Assembly (NCBI GenBank): GCA_949987705.1
Contig: OX465283.1
Span: forward strand, 48,956,953 to 49,020,952
Length of the DNA: 64,000 bases
From: Thereva unica
Lineage: Eukaryota > Arthropoda > Insecta > Diptera > Therevidae
Direction: 5' to 3'
The notes beneath the pieces are model-generated. The model was not told the origin of the DNA. It ran no database searches and worked only from the letters and a program-made list of their open reading frames with translations. The position numbers were made by a program, and so were the translations under genes. Positions 33,306-44,933 of the stretch are shown one piece after another (the stretch's first letter is position 1; every line of letters begins with the position of its first letter).

Positions 33306-35165
33306 GGGTGATTTTTTTTATTTATTTATTGCTAAGCAAGGCATTTAAAAATGGATTCTAAATTAGATAGAAAAATACATAATAATATTATCGCAAAGGA
33401 ACATTGTGAATATTTAAGTATTAAACTAAAATCTAGGTCTAAAGTGTTAGTAAGAAACCAGGAGAAAGCAGGGAAATTAGTTTTCTTTTATAGGACATTT
33501 TAGGGAGAGAAACAGGCCGCGTAGGTACTGAAGATAAAATGCAGTACCTGTTAACGGGCTTATTTCTAGAATATTCAGTGCGATGATAGTACTATTTAAG
33601 TAGTTTGGAATGCCTTGTTTGTCGAGTGTCGTTAAATTGGAACTGCACCTTAAGGTTATTGTTCAGGACATCCAGGGTAAAACAAGGCACAAGAAATTTC
33701 TACCTAAGGACTCTATCCAATTGTATTCTTCCGGAGTCGAGAACACACTTGTATAGGCAAGCGTTGTTCACTACAACGGTCCGATGAGCATCGTGCCGAG
33801 GGCTGACCGATGGACCGATGTATAGGAAACGGATGAATGCCCGGTGCGTCAACAAATATTCACACTTCTCCAAAGAACTCTGAGCGACGGATAAAGGTCC
33901 TTTATTACCTTTGAGGACATACGAGTAGAATGGGAAAATTTATAATATCTTTTTTTTTATAGATAATCGTACAACCTACACACTTTGGAAAAACTATTTT
34001 ATAGTACGACATAGCATTTAGGATTGAGTTTTTAACCTTTTGAATAAATCTTTTTGCTCGTAGGGGAAATTCGACATTTCATTGATGTTTTTAAAGGCTA
34101 TTCCAAATTTTCAACGTTCTCGATTTATGCTGCGGTTGAATGTATATTTTGACTGGGTATAAAAAACCTGGGTACACTTATATTTAGGCCTGACTCAATG
34201 CGATCTATCAGCATACATATGGAAGCATCATCAGCATATGGAAGGAACAACGTTGGATAACAGATATGACATCATTAACATATAATGAGAAAAGAAGGGG
34301 GCCAAGAATTAAACCTAGTGGAAACCCCAAAGGTACTGGTAGAAAAGAAGATACAGCGCCATTATAGCGCGCACACTGAAGTTGATTTGATAGAAGAGAT
34401 GAGAAAAGTCGAAATAGAAAAACTAGTATTGCTATGTCTCTCTGATCTAGCACTGAACGAATATCTGAAGTTCATTTCAATATAGCAGTTTCGCAACTGT
34501 GGTTTTTACGGAAGCCTGATTGGAACTTGAGAGGAAATTATTCGATTCGAGAAAGCGCGTTATCTGAGCCAAGGGAGTTTTTTCAAAAACTTTGGCAAGG
34601 AAGGGAAGAATGACGATAGGGCGATAACCTTTTAAATCTACGGGTGAGGATTTCTTTGGAAACGGAATCGCAACAGAATTTTTTCAAAGCAGGGGTACTC
34701 GGCAAGTTGTCAGCTAGTAATTGAACAATTAGGGGAGAAACCATCTTGAAAGAACGTGGGAAATTTTATCGCAACCAATACAGTTAGATGAGATCGACAG
34801 CAATGTTTCAAGAACTTCGCAGGAGTCCACCCAACGGAAGTTAAAACCATCAGTGCTGAATGAACTAGATGATTGTGAGCACGACTGAGTGAGGAGTGTA
34901 GGATCAGGAGCAGATTGAATGAAGGAAGTATTGAGAAGATTTACATCAAGATCAAACGGTATAGATTCGGAAGCATTAATATGTAAAGACCGGAGATTCG
35001 ACCAAAGTGGTTTGGAAGTTAGGGCAGGATCAAGCTTGCGGGAATAAAACTCACTTTTAGCAAATTTTACTTTACTAGTTGAGGTTGCGACGTTGTTTGT
35101 AAGCACTAAGACAGCTAGGAATCTTTTTCTACGATAACGTCTGTACATAAACAATAATTTTCAGC
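33306..35165 (-). pseudogene. 5'-truncated Jockey-like LINE, decayed
   Basis: Read on the minus strand, 35154-34729 encodes a linker and start of RT (YSRKLDPAL...LWSNLRSLH..., SIPFDLD, FNFRWVDSCEVLETLLSISS, CIGCDKI). Then 34453-34208 encodes ILGPLLFSLYVNDVISVIQR followed, one frame away, by the YADD region. C-terminal sequence continues to about 33600. The element ends with an AATAAATAAATAAAAA tail at about 33310-33335. Frameshifts and stops abolish function. A related copy in the other orientation lies at 48640-49215. Confidence 0.75.
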
Positions 35166-37140
35166 TAAGGAGAAATTTTGTGTCGTAATTTGATTATTGT
35201 CGCTTTACGTTAATTTACAAACACGTTTAAAATTCTCTATTTGCAACAGTATTATTTTTTTAACGAATACCATCATTGATTTTTAACCAACCATCCATCC
35301 CGTTAAATTTTTTAGTTTATTTTTCTTCATTAACGGTCATTAGTTGCTTCACTTCCAATGACCATCCAAAAATAGTATGTTAGAAGTACGCTCTACAAGA
35401 TATCATGTTAACAGGCTAACAATTCCTAAAACATTAATTGATGAACAAAATGAGATTCAGTATCCAAATTACTTAAAAAACATTTTCCCCGGAACTAATT
35501 GATATCACAGACGGAGCAAAAAATGCTCCAAATTAATTAAGTAATTGTACGTTAAGTATAATTTATTAAAATCTCTTTACTTAGGTGAAAGTCAACTACT
35601 AACAATAATACTAAGCATCTAAAGAGCAAATCCTCGTTTAATTTATTCCGTAATGGCAAAAGGACATTTAATTCAACGTCTCGGGCGTAGGCGGCAGGAA
35701 GTCAGGATAAACTTTATGAATTTTACATGAGGATAGGCCTACTTGCCGCTCTCTCCCAATAATTCTCAGGCTTTCGGTCTCCTCGTCGAGCAGAGACTGG
35801 TGACACAGATGAATCCTCCTATTTTTTGCTGCTACACGTCGTCATACATAAACCGTATTGTCGGGTACTTAAAAGAAATATAACAAAGGTGAGGTTTCCG
35901 TATAATTGAATTCGTTATTATCAGTGCCCACGAATAAATTGATACACATGCACCAAGGAACTTGATCAACTGTGAAATATGTATTCGAATAATTTGATAA
36001 GGACACTTTTATGTGCGTTCGCATTCACATAATATACTTGCGCATATATTTATGTATATAAAACTGAAATTATGTGTAGTGTATGCGGCATCGTTATTGT
36101 CTCCTCAACTGAACTGTTTCACTTGACTGGCATTTAACGTTTCATTACGATTTAAATAATTGAGGGGCGTCGTCAGTAGGTAATCATTCATCTGTGATAA
36201 ATTTTAACCTTTGATTCTATAGATACTAGAATTTCCTCTGCCTGATGCCGGCAAAGTATGCGGATAATGTTAAAGGCTCCTTTAGCGGAGAGGAGTTTTA
36301 TTGGAGATGGAATCTCTTTGCTGCACGCTGCTTAGTTAAGTGTAAATTAATGAAACTTTTTAATTTATTTAAAAAGTTATTGGGGAAAGTTGTTTATGAA
36401 GATTAAAATATTCAACGCGAGCTTTAAGGATAAGTAAATGAGAAAACTTGCTGGGACATTAGGCGAACTTTATCTGCACGTATGTATATTTTATCTAACC
36501 CCAAGCTAGCATATTTTATATGTACGTGAGTTCAAAAAGTGTAAGTTGGTTATTTCAAATAACTTAGTCGTTCGTACTAAATTGTTCTAAATTAGACTTA
36601 GAATGCCGCTAATGGCGAATGGTTTTTGTTTAAGTTAAAAAAAACATTGGTTCAGGAATCACCCTTATACCACCAGCTCGTCATGTCGTTCAGATCATGG
36701 CCTAGTAGCACACATAGTTTAAAAGATAGAAGGAAGGATTACGAGTTTGTATGGTGTTGAATGTCCTGGTGGGCAAAATCAAACTGTCACATTTTCGTGG
36801 TGCCCACTGGAGAGCCAACTAACGACGGTAGTAGCGAGCGTGGAACGCTATATTCCTGCATACCGGCGAGGGGCTGGCAACCTGTTCTGGCATTACCACA
36901 TCGCCATGATTCCTACAACAGAGCCTCGGATAGAAATGACTACACAAGAAGACCCGGATATCTCGTATCAAGGACCATGATATAAGAATTTTTTCTTAAA
37001 ATGTAAGGACACTGAATTAACCTGGCAGACTAAAATTTCTACTATACGAATAAGATAAATATAAAAGTGATCTTACAGCTGTACACGAGGTGAGTCGGAT
37101 TGGCAAATACAAACGAACAATATATTCTATAGCTGTAACG
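35166..37140. other. Mostly unassigned; possible repeat near 36.7-37.0 kb
   Basis: Section 36740-36985 has two overlapping plus-strand open frames of about 75 codons and higher GC than its flanks; it may be a fragment of a LINE or LTR element but no motif settles it. Elsewhere I see AT-rich sequence, including TATATAAAACTG at 36055-36066, which has no transcript evidence. Confidence 0.35.
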
Positions 37141-37144
37141 AGAA

Positions 37145-38105
37145 AAATCATACTTCTGGGGCGGCATCGGCACCGCAGAGAACTTTCCGAGCAGGCTCAT
37201 CTTCACTCATACGAGTTAGATGCCCTGCCCACGGGAGCCTACCGATCTTTATTATCTTCACAACATCTATGTCCCGATAGCGCTCGTGGATCTCGTCATT
37301 GTAGACTCTCCGGAATTGTCCTTCCCACATAAGCCGAATTCTCTCATGGCTTTGTAGAGTTCTACTCTGGCTATCCTATCATAGGCGGCTTTAAAGTCTA
37401 TGAAGAAGTGTTGAATTGAATTTTGAAACTCGAGACATTTTTCCATAGCCTGCGTCAAGGTGAAAATCTGATCAGTCGTTGATTTGTCTGGGCTAAAGCC
37501 ACACTGGCACTGGCCTATGATGTTTCTGGCGTATGGGGCCATCCTGTTTTGTAGGATAGCGGAGAATACCTTATACACGGTACTCAACAACGTTATACCG
37601 CGATACTTAGTGCACGCTGTGATATCTCCTTTTTTATGTACCGGGCAGAGGATGCCTTTTCTCCAGTCTTCTGGCATCACTTCCTGTTCCTATACTTGCA
37701 CAATTAATTCATGAATCGCTTGGTGTTATATAGGCCCTCTATATTTAACCAGCTCGGCTGGGATGCCGTCTGCCTTGCTGTTTTTGAGTCGGGTTATGGC
37801 TCATTGGTGATCAGATTCCCTTGTTTATTTCTGCAGTATGTGCAGTGCAACGTAGTGTGAACTACGTCATAATGCGGACTCTTTGGTAGAACTCCCGTGC
37901 CTGGTGCGACCATCGTTCTCTGTACTGTTCTAATTCACAGACGAGATTTTTTTCCCAGGCATCGTCTGTGAATTCTCTTTTCTGAGCACTTTATAGTTCC
38001 CTTCGCGTGCCCGTGTTCTCTGAGATGGCTGCATTGCTCGGTACGCAGCATTCTTACGTTCAATTTCAATTGCCAGCTTAACGAGTCGTTCCGATCTCTA
38101 CGACG
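37145..38105 (-). pseudogene. RTE-like LINE relic interrupted by Transib 2
   Basis: Minus-strand reading begins next to the Transib element with LSWQLKLNVRMLRTEQ and EEKRIHRR-like linker sequence. It continues through MPEDWRKGILCPVHKKGD, YRGITLLSTVYKVFS, QCGFSPDKSTTDQIF and motif A FFIDFKAAYDRI, then jumps to RLPWAGHLTRMSEDEPARKV. The stretch with YADD is deleted. The class matches 12690-13520. The LINE was in place before Transib inserted at 38106, because the Transib duplication CGACG lies at the LINE edge. Confidence 0.75.
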
Positions 38106-39138
38106 CACAGTGGGGGAAAAGCCCGAAATCCTGGCCAAAAGTCGAATTATGAACTTTTGATTTGAAGCCTATGGTTGGTAGGGATCGTTTAGGGACTAAC
38201 CTTTCTACACAAAACCGTTAGGCCGAGCCCCCTGCTTCTTGTGGTTGTCGAAATATTTCAGTCTCAAGTTGACCTCCGACGACAGATTTTCGACGACGCG
38301 CGCGTGAACGGATCGCAGTGAAAAGTTTACATTTGTATAACTTGAAAGTTTTCATCAAAAAAGAAAGTCGAAAAAATGGATGCGGTTCCTGGAGGTATGT
38401 AGAATATTACGAATATTTTACTTTTCCAAAAAAAAACGTTGCTTTGTTTGTTTATTACATATAATTATACATCGAAAAAGTGACTACTCTTTTGAAATAA
38501 AGCTGATGATATGTATACCAAAAGTACCAAATCCCGCTGAATCCCGCGTTCATTCTGCGATGAGCTTGAAGTATAAACTATTATGAACTCATTGTGCAAA
38601 AATCAGCTCCTAATTTTGCCTAGCCTTGATGTGAGGAATTTTTTTCACATAGCGCGTTTTCTTGTTTTTTAGCCTTTTGTGGAGCTCCCTGGCCCCCTTA
38701 GAGGCAAGGTGGGATTTTTCTGGTATTTTTTCCTAATAGTAGGGACTGTTACGCAAATTTTAAGGGGTCATAGAGCCCCCTACGATTTTTTTTGGGGCCG
38801 TGGGAGGCAAAAATAAGGTAAATTTTAGGGCATTTTTAGTGCATTTTATGATGCACCTATAAATCGATGTGATCTATGTGATGCGCCATTTTTTTACAAT
38901 AATTTGGATTTCGGATTCGTAATCAGCGACCTTGAAAATCCGCACATACCAATTTTTGTCAAGGTCTGACACCTTTTTAACATCCATGTCCGCCATATTG
39001 GATCGGCCATTTTGTTTACAATAATTTGGCTTTCGGATTCGTAATCAGCGACCTTCAAAACCCCTGTATGCCAATTTGTATTCCCATCAGAGGTCATTTG
39101 AGGTTTTGGCCACGATTTCGGTTTTTCCCCCCACTGTG
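38106..39138. mobile_element. Non-autonomous Transib element 2 with CGACG target duplication
   Basis: The ends read CACAGTGGGGGAAAAGCCCG and, inverted, CACAGTGGGGGGAAAAACCG. They are flanked by CGACG at 38101-38105 and 39139-39143. Both ends keep GGCCAAAA starting at the same offset, so that CAAAA begins 23 bases after the CACAGTG heptamer, as in Transib 1. There is no transposase. The interior contains two ~120 bp repeats (38884-38942 and 39005-39063) with TTACAATAATTTGG and TTCGGATTCGTAATCAGCGA, related to the repeats in Transib 1. Confidence 0.8.
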
Positions 39139-39207
39139 CGACGTCTGCCTAAGATGGAATCAGCAGTACCCGCATCTCATCCCCAGGACTTAGGGCGAGC
39201 TCTAATG

Positions 39208-39275
39208 CATGACCTGATATCTTTACGCGCAAAATGGATATCTTTACGCGCAATAGATATCCTTACGCGCAAACC
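39208..39275. repeat. Short tandem repeat, GATATCTTTACGCGCAA-type, 3 units
   Basis: GATATCTTTACGCGCAAAAT, GGATATCTTTACGCGCAATA and GATATCCTTACGCGCAAACC follow each other. No function is evident. It lies just outside Transib 2. Confidence 0.75.
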
Positions 39276-40972
39276 TAGTACTTCCAAAGACCAAGTTCTT
39301 ACTTGCTGCCATCTCTACAGATCGCAATTGTCATTAGTGTTTTCATGCATGCTGTGGGTGCCGATATATTGCGGAATTTCCAATAGTTACCGAAAAAATG
39401 GTTCTTTTTGGTTCAGTCTGACAAGTACTTTACATTGATTAGTTTTGCTAATATCTCCGGAAAGCTCTGGAATTTGCAAATGAAGTCATTCGCTTCCCAG
39501 TTTATAAGCGGCGCTCCAACACGCTCAATACGAATTCGAACACCCGCTTTAGTGTATCGAACGAAATACGAAGGAAATGTATGTTTGCTAACGTTCAGGA
39601 AAAACAAATTCTATGGAAAAATCTTGTGGATATACCACTATTATAGTTATTTGAACTAGCTTCTCTCAGTAATATTTTGTCACCAATCCTGATACTAGTC
39701 AATTTCCCACGAGTGCTAAATGTATTACTATTTTGTAAGAAGTCAGTTTATTCCGTCTACGTTCATCATACTGGGAAGTTGATCGTGTGAATCAAAGGGG
39801 TTAAACCCACATCCCAACTAGTTTTCATGGTTTGTTACTCCAATACTCCAATAATGTGATTCTAAAGTTTAAAATGGAAATTCAATATATTAATGAGTTA
39901 GTATATCTGCTAGTCAAAAGCTTCCTACCAAGTGTTTTCTAATTGCATAGGCAATCAAAGTTTCATTTTTCGCCTAGCTTTTAAAATAGTTAAAACACCT
40001 GACTGCTCGTAACTTTGTTGCTCCATACTGTGCAAAACTTGAACTCTTTGTGTAGATTTACTGGAGTTAGGATCTTGTATGCAACCATTTAATGTCATAT
40101 ACAAATACTTGGTTCTTTTAAGTGGAAATCCTGTGCTTGAAAATAGAAACATATTGAAAATGAATTTAAAAAGCAGAACGAAATCTATTCTTGATATGGA
40201 ATTTTATTTCTATCGCCCGAGTTTTCTTTAAAGTTTTCTGAATATTTTACTTTTGTGACGGAAATACCCACACAAAATATGACGAAGAAAATAAAATAAG
40301 GATATGATTTTACATACACCCAAATCCAATTTCAAGTTTTTTTTTATCTTCGAACTTTTCCATCGGATTCGCATATATGGTTACATGTGTATAGATGGAA
40401 GTTTAGAATTATTAGCCAATTCCTTCAAAGTTTTGTTCTGTCCATATAGCCTTTACCACAACCTCTCAATTCGGGAAGGGACCAAAGCATTTGAAATTCT
40501 TGGAAAGGATCAAATTGTTTCTTTCCATATGGAAGTGTTGAATTTGGAAATTGGTTTGTGTAATGCTTATGCGAATGTTTATTGTGAAAGGAAGTGTTTT
40601 ATAAATACACTTTTTAAAGAGTTGATTCAAGATTAGATAGTCAGCCACCTAGGAGCACTTAAACATATTCATTTCCGATCTATCTGAAAAATACACCTCT
40701 TTTACGCCAATGATTTAAAAATGTATAGTGCTATAAAGTCTCTAATGTATATGTAACTAATGTATCCTTTATACTGTCGAAACTTAATGCATTACAAGAC
40801 TGGTGCACCACTAATAATCTTCTTCTTAACACCAGTAAGTGCCACGTAATTACCTTCTACAGCTGCAAAATTAATATCTCAATGACAATGTCTTGGATAT
40901 TGTTGATCACATTGTTGATTTAGTCATTGTCCTCCACATATCTTGTTTTACCCAGGAATTGGAATTTTGTGA
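39276..40972. other. Non-coding stretch, nothing recognised
   Basis: The longest open frame (40304-40636, 110 codons, plus) is AT-rich with no recognisable motif. It has no splice or promoter support. It could be a chance frame. Confidence 0.4.
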
Positions 40973-42229
40973 TCTATACTAATAAAAGTGCCTGTTAGCC
41001 TGTGTGTGTCTGCTTGTGCGTACCTCACGCTTTGGAGCCAAACTAGAAGAGATAGAAATCTGATTTTTTTTTGTAGATGCATGGATACCCCAACAGGTGG
41101 AAGTTTTTTTCGAAATATTAATTAGTTTTTTTTAATTAAATAATTATACGAGGCTTCACAATTTTTTACGTTCTACGCCTCTTGCAACTTGATTATGACC
41201 CACCTTCATATAACCGATCAGCCCCAAAATTTTGCCCATATGCATAGTTCGCGTGACAATGCAATATAACATTTTTGTAAAAGAGTCAAGATGGCGGCCA
41301 AATTTTGCAATTGTGTTTCTCGGTCCCCGGCATTAGTATCAAATGAAAGAGTGAGACAAATAGAACAAAAGCTGTGAGACGTCATTCCAAAATTAAAATG
41401 GCGGCCAAGGCCAACAAATAATGGCGGTTTACCTTTTCTTGTAAAGCTTGTAAAGCCACTCGGTATGGGTATCAAATAAACGGGTATGACAAGTAGCTAC
41501 TATTACCTGTGTGGCGTTATTCAAAATGGCGGCGAACACGTCTTGGATACCAACAAAAAACAGGGATTACCTTTTTCTTCATATCGCCCTCGGTATGTGT
41601 ATCAGGCGAAAGTGTATGACGAGTATAGTACGTCATTTTATAAAATTAGATTTATAAATCTGATATAGCGGTAGCTGTGTGACGTCATTTTAAATCTAAT
41701 GTAGCGGTCACCACAAAATGCGGAAGACATATAATGAGCTAAAAAGTAGGAAATAAACTGTATAGTTTAACAAAACTAAAAAAATACCATTGATTAAGAG
41801 CCCTGAACATTTTTTTACCTCTTCTGCTCGTCTCAAACCGAAATCAAAAAAGGAAGAAAAGTTTTTTTAGGAGCACCAAATGTACATTTTTGGGCAAAAT
41901 TGATTACTTTTTTGGCCATTTTGATAAACAATTTGGGGCGGGAAGGGCGCCATGTGCGAAGTTCTGCACAGGGCGCCGCCATAGCAAAATCTATGCAGAA
42001 TATTCTGAATATGTTAGGTGTCTGTTGTGCACGCAGTACGCAATTTTTCATCATCGAATCTTAAAAAAGTTGTAACATACTCTATAAATTTTTTAATATC
42101 CAAAATCGATTGTTGCAGATTTGATTCATTATACATACTCGTATGTACCTTTTTCCTACCGTGGATTGTGCACACATAATCATTTTTTATTGATAGGCGA
42201 TGCAACGCACGCGGGATTTTGCTAGTAGA
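40973..42229 (+). mobile_element. Non-autonomous Helitron/Helentron-like element 1
   Basis: The 5' end is TCTATACTAATAAAAGTGCC and the 3' end is GCGGGATTTTGCTAG followed by TAGA. The left flank ends in A and the sequence resumes with T, as Helitron insertions do (A|TC...CTRR|T). The duplicated repeat at 60422 has the run TTTTGTGATATTAAATAATA with no insertion, which would be the matching empty site if the extra TAGA belongs to the element. No replicase/helicase is present. The interior carries tandem units with ATGGCGGCC and GTATCAAATGAAAG. I see only a weak 3' hairpin (GCG...CGC), so the subclass is uncertain. Confidence 0.6.
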
Positions 42230-42670
42230 TATTAAATAATATGTAAATATTAAAGAATTGACTACTTCAAAAAAAAGTAACAGTTTTAGGACTAGTGAGA
42301 AATTGCCTAGTACCAGAACTAGTGCCAAAGTAATCCTGAGAGGAGCTAGTTCAAAAAACCATGAACGTAAGCAAACAAACATTTCTTTCGTGGTTCGTTC
42401 GCTGCACTTGAGCCGAATTCAAGAGATATTAGCGAAACTAATCAAAAGATTTGTTGGACTTAACCGGAAAGATCAAATTGTTCGGTAACTACTGGAAATT
42501 CCGAGATGAACTTAAATTACAACAAACTTTGGGACGCGGAAAATAATTCTCAGCCCAAAAGTGCTGACCTATGGTTTGAAAAATTTGTGGTGTTTGTAAA
42601 GGGTTTGTAAAAGTTTTGCACTATTTATAAATAGTATCAGGATTTTGACAGGTGACGTCTTGATGGGCGA
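42230..42670 (+). repeat. Dispersed repeat family X, copy 1
   Basis: About 440 bp match 60422-60905 in the same orientation: ATTAAATAATATGTAAATAT, TTTTAGGACTAGTGAGAAAT, TCCTGAGAGGAGCTAGT, CATTTCTTTCGTGGTTCGTT, CGGTAACTACTGGAAATTCC and GATTTTGACAGGTGACGT. A 76-codon open frame (42258-42488) is not conserved as a frame between the copies. The family is unknown to me. Confidence 0.8.
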
Positions 42671-44926
42671 TTACAATAGCTTCCCTATAAACTGGGAAGT
42701 TCATAAGAACAAAAATCATAACAATAAAATTGAGTAAGAATATAACCCTACTTTAATCCATGAACAAACTTTTGTATTCTTAATAGCAGATGACAGGATA
42801 GCATAAGATGGCCATTTACAATCTTCCTCGAGAATGTGCCTGAGACGTTACATTTGTTCTTTATATTAATTTCGACATGAAGTTTGCACCACACAATTTT
42901 GAATGTAATAAGAAAAAAAAAACGTTAATCCAACAAAGTAGAAACGTTCCTTAACACATAAGTTTAACCCAAACGATAACTTAAATTGATAAGTAAGTGT
43001 TTATGAAATTTGACCTAAAAATATTGCATATGAAGTCATAAAACATTTTGACATGAACATGAATCTACTATAGGTTCCTCAAAAGGTAACAAACATTTAA
43101 CAAATGTGGAACTTGAAATTCTACTCTTTAATATGTTTTAAAAGTTCTTAAACTCCTTCTTCCAAGAACATTTTACATTTTAATTTGTTATTACACTTAA
43201 TGTCAGATTCCAGGTAGTATCTTCAGTCGTCGTCACATTACACAAGTATCTTGTTTCACAGTAAAGCTTTTCTCGTCTAAGATAAACCCTTTAAGCGTTC
43301 AAGTTTTTTGGTGTATCTGTATTTTTTGTTGTTGTTATCCAAATAAACCCTAATTATGTTTTTCAAAGAAGTAAGGACAATCTGTGGACGTACATATTTC
43401 GAACAATCTAAATTTAATAACAACTTATGAACCCAAACTTAAAAAAAAGTTCCCAGATTTGTATCCACAATTTGATAAATTTTGTGATCAAATAGATTTT
43501 TTATTCCAGTTTTTTTTGGTTATACAAACATCCCTTCATTTAGCTGAAAAAAAGGTCCTCGCAGAAGAGGCTTTTCAGTACATGATTGATAATGTTAACA
43601 AATACATATACATACATATATATTTTTTTATGAAAGATGTAAAGCCACTTTAATCATTGAGGTAGGCAGAATATTTTCCTCAAAGCTAGTTGATTACCTA
43701 AAGCGTTTCTATCTACTATAATTTATCTCTGTCAAGGTACTCGTTACATCCTCTTAGATCGATACTTTAAAGGAGATTTTTTGGAATTCTGATTTGTAAA
43801 TATATTTATGTCATGTTGTGTATCTTTTGTAACATATGTCAGTCTTTGTAGAGTTTTATAAAATCCAAAAAAGATTTTTCAATCTTTATTCTTAAAAGAG
43901 AAAGACTGTTCCACTTGCTTAACCACTAAAAGCTCTTGTTTTCAAGATTATTATAAACTTGACCTTATCTATTTTTCCTTTTCAATTGGCAAAACAATTC
44001 CTGAAATTCTGTGAAAAATGTCGAAAAGTTTTCTGTCATAATCGTAGTATACCCTCCAGGACGAAAAAAGAAAAACACAAAATCCTTATGACAAAACGCA
44101 AGAAAAAAACCATTAAATTCATATAACATGACTTCACCCAGGGAGAAAAAGGACCTTAAGTTCGGTATAGAGCTGGAAGGGAACGAAAGAAAATATTACA
44201 AACATTTGATAAGATGTGGCTAGGGCGGTTTGCCGGGTGTGGTAGGCTACCACCAATGAAAATATCACTTTGTCTAACAAATTTGCAAATTCATCCATTT
44301 TTCACACCAGCAATTCTTCGAGTTGATGAAATGTCATCATACCCCGAAGAAAAGAAATACGTTGGGTTTGAAACGATGTCAGTGATGGATTACCATTGTG
44401 CCTCTCATACCAATACTAATATAAAACGGAAAAACAAAAACAAAATGGAAATCAGACACTTCGCAGTGACATATTTTAACTACATTGCCTCCTTCAGTCT
44501 CCTGCCGACTGATTGGTGTTAGTTGTACATCTGGTTTGAACGTTCCAGATAAATTTATTTCATCAATTTCTGTCTTGCCGTAAAGTTGTGGAATGCCTGT
44601 GTCGCTCTCTCTCGTCCTATCCATCTGTTGTGATGGCATTAATTTGTTCTGGAGGAAGCTCAATGGTGTGACCTGGGAAATAATCAATTTTCATCCTTCC
44701 ATAACTCAGATAAGACCATTCAGGAAACAATGACTTGGAATTTTTAAATTTCGCTTTGTAATTGCATATGGTATTTCCCGATAGTCGTCCCTCTTGCGGT
44801 CGAGTGCTCAAGCTTCTCTAATAATGTCTGAACCGAAAAAGTCTTCATTTTGTGGTTAAGGGTATTCACTGGACAGTATTTACGTCTGAGTGCACTTTTT
44901 AATTGACATGATTTGTTAGTATTTTT
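42671..44926. other. AT-rich non-coding stretch
   Basis: The open frames at 43384-43653 and 44214-44522 are not recognised and lack signals. Poly-A-rich segments near 42910 and 44060-44110 are unremarkable. Confidence 0.4.
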
Positions 44927-44933
44927 GTTATAT

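Noticed and set aside
36040..36110. TATATAAAACTG as a core promoter
   Set aside because: A TATA-like string in AT-rich DNA without a transcript or downstream exon is not evidence of a promoter.
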